Assembly: GCA_028751875.1 (NCBI GenBank)
Contig: CM054157.1
Location: 52,753,439 to 52,817,438, forward strand
DNA: 64,000 nt
From: Rapana venosa
Taxonomy: Eukaryota; Mollusca; Gastropoda; Neogastropoda; Muricidae
Direction of reading: 5' to 3'
The notes beneath the pieces were generated by a model. It made no database searches and was not told the DNA's origin. It was given only the letters and a program-made list of their open reading frames with translations. Positions 25,301 through 36,536 of this stretch are shown in pieces. Made by a program: the position numbers and the translations under genes. Position 1 is the stretch's first letter. Each line of letters opens with the position of its first letter.

Positions 25301-26144
25301 GCTCTCTCTTTCTCTCTCACACACACACACGGTGTTGAATACATTTTTGGGTTGCTCTCCCTTTCTCTCACACACACGGTGTTGAATACATTTTTGGGTT
25401 GCTCTCCCTTTCTCTCACACACACGGTGTTGAATACATTTTTGGGTTGCTCTCTCTTTCTCTCTCTCACACATACACACAGTGTTGAATACATTTTTGGG
25501 TTGCTCTCCCTTTCACTCACCACACACACACGGTGTTAATACATTTTTGGGTTGCTCTCCCTTTCTCTCTCACACACACGGTGTTGAATACATTTTTGGG
25601 TTGCTCTCTCTTTCTCTCTCACACACACACACGGTGTTGAATACATTTTTGGGTTGCTCTCTCTTTCTCTCACACACACACATGGTGTTGAATACATTTT
25701 TGGGTTGCTCTCCCTTTCTCTCACACACGGTGTTGAATACATTTTTGGGTTGCTCTCCCTTTCTCTCTCTCTCTCACACACACACGGTGTTGAATGCATT
25801 TTTGGGTTGCTCTCTCTTTCTCTCTCTCTCACACACGGTGTTGAATACAATTTTGGGTTGCTCTCTCTTTCTCTCACACACGGTGTTGAGTACAATTTTG
25901 GGTTGCTCTCCCTTTCTCTCACACACGGTGTTGAATACATTTTTGGGTTGCTCTCTCTCTCACATACACACACACACGGTGTTGAATACATTTTTGGGTT
26001 GCTCTCTCTCTCTCTCACACACACAGCGTTGAATACATTTTTGGGTTGCTCTTTCTCTTTCTCTCACACACACGGCGTTGAATACATTTTTGGGTTGCTC
26101 TTTCTCTCTCTCACACACATGGTGTTGAATTCATTTTTTGGTTG

Positions 26145-26177
<33 letters not shown>

Positions 26178-29100
26178 GGTTCTGAATACATTTTTGGGTT
26201 GCTCTTTCTCTCTCTCTCTCACACACACACACATGGTGTTGAATACATTTTTGCGTTGCTCTTTCTCTCACACACACACATTCTTCCTCCACACTCTCTC
26301 ATGCACACAGGTGTCGTCTTTACACACTATCCCTGAAGTTGAAATGTGGCTACCTATAGCCGCAGATACTTTGTGCTTTCAAACACCTAGATTCAAACAA
26401 ACCACTGTTGGCTGTCGCTCTTTCTGTTTCTGGTCCATCCACCTGGAATGACCTCCCTCTTTCACTTCGCCAAAAGCCTTCATTTGATACCTTCAAATCC
26501 AGCCTCAAAACACACTTAGACTGAGACTTTCCCCTCACATCTGTCCCTAATTTTCAACAGCATGCTTCATCTCCTAAGCGTGTTCGTGAGTGTGTGTGCG
26601 TGTGCATGGATTTGAAATCTGTTGTTCATTATGTTTAATAAGGAAAGTTGCATGCGTGTAAATGATTTGAGTGCAAGCACTTCGATTTGTTTTTTAGATT
26701 CAGCGCTATATAAATTCCATATATTATTATTATATGGTGGGGGGTAAAAAATGGTCGCATACACACAAAAAATCTCACCTTTGATGAACCTCGGAGTTCT
26801 AGGTGAGGAACAGGAAAAAAGAGAGAGAGAAAAAAAAAAAAGGAAGTCAAAACAGAACCATCCCATGAGCACTACTACCAGGTACTTTCAAATGGATGTC
26901 ATCATCTATAATGCCTTCTGGCTGATGCTAGGCATTCCCTAGCTTAACACTCACTCTTTTTATTTACTTATTTTATTTTATTTAGTCTCATTCATTCCTT
27001 AGCTTGAGCTGTGAGGTTCACCAATGGTGAGTTTTGCTTACAAGACCGTTTGTCTACCCACTGTCCATTCAGCAACATTCTGACTTTAAGCATGTCTAAA
27101 AAAAACCGACACCAGTGTGTATGCATTCAAAAAAACAAACAAACAAATTATGTCATTGGCAAGCAATGGCCGACAGGCATGTCACTGGCATGCAATGGCT
27201 GACAGGCATGTCACTGGAATGCAATGGCCTACTCTTCCAAAAGGCAGAACAGAGGTTTTGAGGTGTGAGAAACACGCTTGTGTGCATTCGTACATAGGAC
27301 CTCAGTTTATTGACTCATCCGAAGGATTTTTTCACAAGAAGTCGAGTCAGTACTGATGCGTCAACTCCAGGGGAATAAAATCCCCTCAACAGGGGTGGGT
27401 CTAGGAGGTGGCTCACAACAGTGCCGTCACATCGTCACAGAGCTCAATGCTTTAACCGCCAGGCCACCTTGCCACCCCCAAATCAACATTTTTCTTCTTC
27501 TTCTTCGTCAAACTGCAACTATCGCTGTTTGTGATAGGAGAAAACGCGTAGCACTGCCATAAAAACCAATATTCTGACTGCTAAACTATTCATCCCCCCT
27601 CTACCCCCCTCCCCTTTCTCTCTCTCACACACACACACGGTGTTGAATACATTTTTGGGTTGCTCTTTCTCTCATACACACACACATGTGTTGAATACAT
27701 GCTGTCAACTCCAGGGGAATAAAATCCCTTCAACAGGAATCTTGGAGGTGGCTCACAACAGTGCCGTCACATCGCGAGCTCAATGCTTTAACCACCAGGC
27801 CACCTTGCCACCCCCCAAATCAACATTTTTCTTCTTCTTCTAAGTCAAACTGCAACTATCACTGTTTGTGATGGGAGAAAATGCGTAGCACTGCCATAAA
27901 AAACCAATATTCTGACTGCTAAACTATTCATCCCCCTTCTCCCTCCCCCCAAAAAAAACAACAACACCCGACAAACATCATTCCTGCTCCAGGCCTGCCT
28001 GCCTGCCCACCCACCTTCATGTAAGCACATGCCGTCTGAGCAGATGTCGGAGCTGTCGTTGGAGCTGGGAGAGTTGCAGTTGTCGCAGCCCTCCGCCTCG
28101 CTGCTGTAGCCGCAGTCGTTGCTGCTGCGATTGGACGAGGGCGAGATGTCGCAGGTGAAGGCCTCCTCCGACCGACACGAGTGGGTTTCAGACAGCTGGG
28201 AGGAGAGGTCAGAACAGTGGTGGTGGTGGTGATGGTGGTGGTGGTGGTGGTGGTGCTGGGGGTAGGGGTGGTTGCAGGAGTGGGAGCGGAGGTTGTTGTT
28301 GGAGGGACAGTGGCTGCTGTGGTTGTCGCACTGGGCCAAGTGGGACGTCTGCAGAGGCTTGGTGGCTATCGACACCGACGAACACTGCGCAGGCAGAAAG
28401 AGCCAGCACGGATACAAACAAGAAGGAAAGTGGTAGGACGATTAAGACATTAACTTGCCTAACAAGTAAACTGTTGTTGTTGTGCGTTCCCCAGCTTTAC
28501 ACCCTGGGGGTCACCCAGAACATGCACTCTGACTCACTCATCATCCCACCTGTGAATCACTGTGTGATAGGAAGTACACTGGGTGAGAAGTTTGCGTGTA
28601 TGACTCTTTTCAAGTACCTGGCCATATAGGCAGCCATATTCCGACTTCAGAGGATTTTTTCTCCTATAAAGGAGAGTGCAGGTTGTTATGTTAAGAGCTT
28701 GTCATGACTGAAGGCAATCTCAACACAACATTTTAAACATAACAACATTTTAATGTAGGCCTTGGCAATTAGCTGATATCAATAACTGACACAGCTTTTG
28801 GCCTGGGCCAAGCAAGTAAACCGTAAGGTTCTGTGTTCCATTCCCCCCAGCCTTGCCCTTTCTTCCCAGTTTGATGAGAAAATTGAACTGAATGTCAGAA
28901 GTCCTTGGGATGAGACTATAGACCGAGGTCCTGTGTGCGAATGCGTGCTTAATATCTTGCACACACATTAAAAACCTGTCCTGCCTTTTGGAAGAGTAGG
29001 CCATTTCATGCTGGCAGGAACTGATGTCCGTATTTCAAAAACACATGCTCACAGGTGAGAATGAGGCTACCTAAATGTGAGGGGGAGGAGAACAAGGTCG

Positions 29101-30566
29101 CATACGCAAAAATTTCACCATTGGTGAACCTTGGCACTCTGCTAGCAGAGAAACGGGGTGGGGGGGGAGGAGGGGGGGGGGGGGGAGTGGATACAAACCT
29201 ACAAACCATGGATAGCAGCAATGAGAACAGCAGTTTAAAAAAAATAAACACACAATAAACTATGGACACTCGAAACAGATTGAAAAATACGAACACGCAT
29301 CAATATTTTTTTCCCCTTTACTCTTTGACATGTTGAAAAACACAAATATTTTGAGCTTATTCGTATTCCTGTAGAGCTTATTCGTATTTCTGTATCAGAG
29401 TTTCAAAATAGTAAACATTTGTGGGAAAAACCCCCTAAACAAAATGCAGTTTGGTGGGAATGTTCAACCAAGCCTTACACAGAAACGGGATAACTCAGTG
29501 GTCGGAGCACTCGCTTTCCCCCAGCCAAGTTAAGCAGCGTCGAGCGTGGTTACCACTTGGATGGGTGACCGTTTGCGCGCCTTGGCTTCAGTACAGTTCC
29601 CCCAGCTGTAAATGGGTACCTGCTCTCTTTAGGGTCAGGGAAGGTAAAGCAGCGAGGGAGAGGAGATGGGCGCCACCGCCCTCAATATGCTGGCCCTAGA
29701 GAAGTGAGGTCTCTGACGCCTCGCTCCCCTACGATCTTATAGGTTATGGGACTCCTTTACCTTTTTTTACACAGAAAAAGAGTTGAGAGACCCTCCACCC
29801 CGAACAACCAAGAAAAGCAACAACAAAGAAACGACCCCCACACCGCCTCACGACGACACACGTTCCTCCCCCCTCCCTGCCTTCCTCCTTCCCTCGCGGA
29901 CTGACCTCACAGTGGCTGGCTTGCTGCTCGCTGAGCTGCACCTGGTTTTCCCGCCCGCTCTTGGCCGCGGCTTTCTTGCGTTTCTTCTTCAGCCGTTTCT
30001 GCTCCTTGCGCTGCTCCTTGATGCGCTCCTCCTCCTCCATCTCCTCACACATCAGCTCCAGGTTGCTCACCCCTTGCTTCATCTCCACCGCACACTGCAA
30101 TAACACGCAGGGCACACGGTATTACCACAAATAATAAATGGAATTTATAAAGCGCTTTATCTTGCAAAGACAAATCAAAGCGCTTGCACTAAAACCATTC
30201 TTACACAGTCAGGCAACCAATAACAAAGAATAGTCCCTACAATCAAAATGTGTGTGCGTGCACACAGAGATAGGTTATGCTTTAGCAGGGTGATGGGATT
30301 TCGGCTGTGGAAGGCAGAGACAGTTATGAGATGAGGCAGGAGAGGAAAATGTTAGGTTTGACCACATCTTGTGACATGCCACGTTGATAAATGTTTCTGC
30401 TGTACAGAGGAGTAAGGTATGGTACATTCTTACCCCACACACTGTAAAATGGCATGCATACTGACTGCACTTTATAACATATGGCACTAACTGTTGACAC
30501 AGAAGTAATGGCACTGTTTCACATGAATCCCTTCAGTACTAAGACGACTTTCTTTATAATGATCAG

Positions 30567-30601
<35 letters not shown>

Positions 30602-33600
30602 TGTTGTACATGCATGCATGTCGAGCAGGCGATTGATTACACCACTACCAGACCATGAGTGAACATTTTGGTGAAGACAGAAATGTGTATCCAGCTGTAT
30701 GACACTTGACAGTTCTCCTGTGATAACAACTTAGAACTTTATACCTGCCTCACATGCACACACACTTTCCCTTACCCCTATCTTCCAACCCACAAACACA
30801 TCTACTTATCACCCCCCCCCCCCCCCCCCCCCTTTACACATTCACCCTTACCTACCAATCCCCCCCTACCAACACACACACATACACACTTACCCCCACC
30901 TACACACACACAACCATACGTTTTTAAAATAATTTTTTGGGTCACATAACCACACTTACCTATCTTCACACCTTCCCCAACACACACACATTTACCCCCA
31001 TCTTCCTACCAACACAACCACGCCTACCTATCCACTCATGACACATACCTACACACCTCCTCTTACTCACTAGTCTAATAATATCACTTAAAGTGGAAAG
31101 GCGTTGAATTAAAGAACAAGCGAACGAATGAACGAACACATACACCCACACACCTCCTCTTACTCACTAGTCTAATAATATCACTAACCATGAAAAGACG
31201 TTTAATCAAAGAACGAATGAACACACACACATGCACCCTGCCCCACCCACACACACCCTGCCCCACCCACTCACTCACACACACCTCCTCTTACTCACTA
31301 GTCTAATAATAATAATAATAAATGGAATTTATATAGCGCTGTATCTTGCACAGACCAAAGCGCTTACACTCAACTCATTCTTACACAGCCATGCAACCAA
31401 TAGCAAGTAATAGTTCTAACAAGTCCAAATGCACACACACACGTGATACACTTTGGCAGGGAGATGGAATTTTTGGCTGTTGAAAAGCAGGGATAGCTAT
31501 GAAATGAAACAGGAGAGGAAATTCTTAGGTTTGAAACAAATATGTCTTGTCTATTGTTGTCTTAATATCACTAAAAGTGAAATGATGCTTAACTCATTGA
31601 GGTTGTGCCGAAGTTTAACCTCTCCTTTACTGTGACGTGCCGAAGCTTAAGAATTGGCAGACTTACCAATTTTTAAAAAAACACAAAGTTATGGCTAACT
31701 CAAGGGAAAGTACTCTGGCCTGTAGGGCAATCATTTTTCTAAACACAGTTGCTTTCCTTGACCATAAGCTTGCCTAGTTTTTGTCTGTTGGCCAATTTTT
31801 TTTGATATGTCAACAAGTGATATCTTTTGGATTTCAGGCACTCCAGTGTTATGATTCTTTAAAAAAAAAATCTGTTGTAGAAAAAGTGACATCAGATGGA
31901 TTCAGCCAGCTTCAGGGAACTTTACTTTGGTGAAAAATCATCACATTGCTTCAAGGGGAGTAGTTGATGAATAGTTCAAGCCATTTAAGATACCAGCCCT
32001 AATTTTCAAAACTTTTTATTTTTCAGCATTCAGTGACATATTTTGAAAATTTGTAACAAAATAAATACAGTCATCTATTAAAAAACTGTGAAAGAATCTC
32101 AAAAGAAGACATTATAAACTTTTTAATGATGTATAATGTGTATGTCATTATTATGTTGGGTAAGTCTGCTGAATTTTTTAAATAAAGCCAAAATCCCACG
32201 TCACCACAAAATGGCGGGATCCATTTCACTGCGACTCCAATGAGTTAATAAAACAATGAACGAACACACACACACACAAAACAACCAACCACAAACACCC
32301 ATCCACCTACCTACACCCCCCCCCCCCCCCACATCCACACCACCACCCCCATTCATCCTCTCACCTCAAAGTTTTTCTGCAGGGCCTCCACCCCCAAGCA
32401 GAAGAGCAGTCTCCAGGTCTGCTCCTCCTGCCGCAGCTTCTGGCCGATCTTGTGCAGCCGCTCGTAGATGTGGATGCCCAGGCACGTCAGCACCTCCTCC
32501 TGGGCAATGTCCAGCGTCTTGGCGTGGCGGTCGCGCCGGTTGCTGTCAACAAGTTCAATCCCCGGCGTGACCAGAGCGTGGGAGTGACTGGTGGTGCATG
32601 GGTGTTCTTCTTCTTCTTCTTTATCGAACGCTCAGACAGCAACTATTGTTGTCTGTTATATGAGCGAAAATGCATCGTGCTGCTGTTAAGCGCCCGACAA
32701 GTCAGGCCCAGCGCATCCGACTTCAGCATAATAGAGAATTGTTTTAAGACTTTCCGGAAAAAAAGGCAGGAAAATGGACCAAGAAGGCAGAAAATAGACA
32801 AGAAGGAGGTGACAGGAAGAAAAGGAACAAGGCAGAAACAAAGAAAGTGAGAGAAAAGAGGAAATTTCTGGAAAAGACTTTCCAGAATGTGGGGATATTA
32901 TTTATACTGACATGCCCCCCCGCATCCCCACAGGGAAGCAAGCATGTGAAGTGGTGTGTTTGGTCAATGCAGCACAGTAGTGTATTCACTGACAAGATGA
33001 CGGCAGAAGTGAATGCAGTTGTAGATACTATAAAAGCGGTGTGTTGGTTTGACGCAGTTAACCACTCTATGTCACAGACTCCTGAGAAAGACTGATGAAT
33101 ACAAATTTCACCTTGAAGATGTTCTCAGGCAAACCTGAATTTTAAAAAAAACAAATGTCACATAGGTGGTGGGACAGCCTAGTGGTTTAGAGCACTGAGC
33201 TCATGATCTGATGACGTAGGTTTGAGCATAGATTCGAGCCAAGACTGAGCCCCCACCTCTCAAAAAAATTAACACCTCACACCATACCACACCTCACCAC
33301 ACATCCCACCTCACCACACCACACATCACCTCACCACACCACACCTCACCTCACCAAACCACGCCACACCTACACCACACCGCACCATCACACCACACAC
33401 CACACCGCCCACTTACGTGCCCGTCAGTTCCGGCTCTGCCATGTTGATCAACAGTTTGATGTAGGTGTCGTCCTCGCTGATGTGGATGTGACGGTTGCCG
33501 TCCTTGTTGCAGGTGCGGAGTTTCTCGAACAAGCGCACGCAGAAACCCTTCTCCGCCTGCCCGTCCTGATCCCCGATGAGAATGTTGTAGGCCAGCATCA

Positions 33601-36503
33601 CCTTGGCACGACACTCGGTGCAAAACCTGCGAGACACAAAGGACAAGGATTCACGAGGGAACGAGTTGTTTGAAAGAACGCTTTACGCAAAATGCGTAAA
33701 AACACGTTGAACGGTGTCATGTTTTTACCCCGTGGGGGTGTCGGGGGCTTATCAGAGTAAATACCATCCCCCACCTTCTGGAAATTCTGTGCTAGGAATT
33801 TTCCCTTTAAAAAAAAAAAGCAAAAAAAAAAAAAAAGCAAAATCCTGGTCTTTGTTTCTGCCTTGTTACTTTTCTTCCTGTCACCCCCTTCTTTTCTACT
33901 CTCTGCCTTCTTGGTCTATTCTCCTGCCTGTTTTACAAAAAAATTATCATTATTATTTTTTTTAGAAAGACTTGAAATTTAACAGTTCTCTCCCATGCCA
34001 AAGTTGGCTACGCTGGCCCTGACTTTCAGGCACTTAATGGCAGTGCGACGCACTTTTGCACACAAGGCAGCAATAGTTGCTGTCTGAGTATTTGACGAGG
34101 AAGTAAAAGAGACTTTGGAGAAAAAGTAGAAGAAGATGAAGAAGAAAAAAGAAGACAGAAAAGTAGATGCACAAGAAAAAGGAGAAGAAGAAGGAGAGAG
34201 AAGAATCAAAAAGAAGAAAGGAAGAGAGAGAGAAAAAGAAGAATGGTAAACAAGAAGAAGAAGAAGAAGAAGAAGAAGAAGAAAGAAGGATAAAACAAGA
34301 AGAAGAGAAAAGACAAAGAGAGAAGAAAGAAGAACGAAGAAGAAGAAGAAGAAGAAGAAAGAAGGAGTAAAACAAAAGAAGAAAAAAAGAAAAAAGGGAA
34401 AACAGGAAGAAGAGAAAGAAGAAGAAGAAAGAAGAAAGAAGAAGAAGATGATGGAGTAAAACAAGAAGAAGAAGGAGGAGGAGCAGCGAGGAACTGACCT
34501 GTGTTTGGTGAGGTAGGAAGACAGGGTTTCCTCAAACTTGGGACAACTGACCGTCAACACCGCCGCCTGACAATCCTGGCTCATCAGCTGCCACACCTCT
34601 GTCCAACAACTGGCAACAACACACACACCAACCAGTCAATCAATCAACCAGCTAAACAATCAATCAACTCATCCGTCAATCAACTGGTCCATTTACCAGT
34701 CCATCAATTCATTCCATCAAAATCAACTCACGACTTGGTGGCCTGGGATCCAGCCCAGGTTCATGTCACCACCAAGTCATCTGTTCACAGGGATTTTCCC
34801 TCTGGAGTTGACTGTCACCAGTGCTGACTCCTGGAGTTGACTGACGTTAGTGCTGACTCCTGGAGTTGACTGACATCAGTGCTGACTCCTGGAGTTGACT
34901 ACTGACATCAGTGCTGACTCCTGGAGTTGACTACTGACATCAGTGCTGACTCCTGGAGTTGACTACTGTCATCAGTGCTGACTCCTGGAGTTGACTACTG
35001 TCATCAGTGCTGACTCCTGGAGTTGACTGACATTAGTGCCGACTCCTGGAGTTGACTGACATCAGTGCTGACTCCTGGAGTTGACTGTCACCAGTGCTGA
35101 CTCCTGGAGTTGACTACTGTCATCAGTGCTGACTCCTGGAGTTGACTGTCACCAGTGCCGACTCCTGGAGTTGACTGACATCAGTGCTGACTCCTGGAGT
35201 TGACTGACATCAGTGCTGACTAAGTCCTTTGGATGAGATTTTAAACTAAGGCCCCATGGACAAACGCACGCAGAACATCTTGCGCGCTCGTTAAAACCTG
35301 TTCTGCCTTTCACAAGAGTAGGCCATTCATGCTGGCAAGAACGGATGACAAAAATTAATAAAAAAACAACACATGCACACTACTGGCGTCATGTTTAGAC
35401 ATCATTCCCGAAGTCAGAATATAGCTACCTTAATGATGGGCAAGAAAAGTCACACATGCAAAAATTTCACCATTGGTGGATGTCTGAGCTGTAGCCTAGG
35501 AGTACAAGAAAAAAAAAGATCAAAGGAAAAGAAACATACCTGGGGGTCTTGACTTTGTGAGTGTCCAGGGAGTGCAGGTTACACCTCTTCTTGCTTCTGC
35601 CCTTGGTGATGGTGTCCAGCACTCCTCGATACTTGGGCCTGCACAGGGTATGGTGGTCGTCAACAACACTTAAAGAGTGTGAACAATGATCAGTATGAAT
35701 AGTAGCTCTGAATACTTTGACTATACACAGAGTAACTCCACACTGAACAGGGTATACAGGTCATCATCAACAATGATATGAATAGTAGCTCTGAATACTT
35801 TGAATATACAGAGAGTAACTCCACACTGAACAGGGTATATAGGTTATCATCAACTATGATATGAATAGTAGCTCTGAATACTTTGAATACACACAGAGTA
35901 ACTCCACATTGTACAGGGTATATAGGTTATCATCAACAATGATATGAACAGTAACTCTGACACTTTGACTATACACAGAGTAATTCCACATTGTACAGGG
36001 TATATAGGTTATCATCAACAATGATATGAACAGTAACTCTTGACACTTTGACTATACACAGAGTAATTCCACATTGTACAGGGTATATAGGTTATCATCA
36101 ACAATGATATGAATAGTAACTCTGAATACTTTGAATATACACAGAGTAATTCCACATTGTACAGGGTATACAGGTCATCATCAACACTTTGAGAGTCAAC
36201 GATGATGTGAACAGTAACTCTGAACTCTTATAAATGCACACAGAATGTAGAGTAACTCCACACTTGGGCCTACACACATCATTCACAGTAAACTTCTTGG
36301 CGTGTAACCCAGCATACACACTGACTTGTATAATACCTATACACAATAGAATTCTTGTTCTTGCCCCTCCCCCACCCCCTAAAATACCCCAACAACATAT
36401 TATGTTGATCCACAGATCAGATACAGGACAGTGAAGAGGTAAGGTCTGAAAAACGACCATATTTCTTCCATCCCCAAAAAAAACAACAACAGAAACTCAA
36501 AAG

Positions 36504-36536
<33 letters not shown>

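Larger units (their letters stand above)
26291..28014 (-). other. GGNBP2: Rest of GGNBP2 intron 9
   Basis: It contains an L2/CR1-type retrotransposon 3' end (26335-26740), SINE ends (26740-26830, 27005-27060), a family A copy (27160-27480) and a 245-bp duplication (27359-27950). No exon is visible. Confidence 0.8.
28385..29905 (-). other. GGNBP2: GGNBP2 intron 8
   Basis: It contains a relative of the 240-440 repeat (28535-28612), a mosaic SINE (28795-29155), G-rich low complexity (29159-29186) and a tRNA/5S SINE (29484-29760). No exon is visible. Confidence 0.8.
30095..32364 (-). other. GGNBP2: GGNBP2 intron 7
   Basis: It holds two related retrotransposon 3' ends on the minus strand (30128-30360, 31303-31545), a (GA)n run (30570-30597) and a C run (30812-30832). 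A CA-rich tract with a thrice repeated TCCTCTTACTCACTAGTCTA motif spans 30840-31310. No exon is visible. Confidence 0.8.
32543..33416 (-). other. GGNBP2: GGNBP2 intron 6
   Basis: It contains element D (32605-32940, minus), a family A SINE head (33168-33260, plus) and a CACCA-rich simple repeat (33270-33410). No exon is visible. Confidence 0.8.

Noticed and set aside
24537..26290. CRISPR-like alternation of repeats and spacers
   Set aside because: Spacers are simple (TCTC)n(CA)n of varying length, there are no cas genes and the genome is eukaryotic. It is a minisatellite.
24657..26451. Long open frames of 100-265 codons on both strands
   Set aside because: All lie in the (CA)n/(TCTC)n minisatellite; the proteins are repeats of the unit and not genes. 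Only the 92-nt exon at its edge is real.
29524..29571. Possible functional 5S rRNA gene
   Set aside because: Only the 3' half is present, fused to a tRNA-like head and dispersed in several copies. It is a SINE module.
34034..34626. Phe/Ser-rich minus-strand frame of 215 codons
   Set aside because: Only its first ~38 residues (34499-34609) are real GGNBP2 exon 5; the rest reads through the donor into the GAA/TTC tract.
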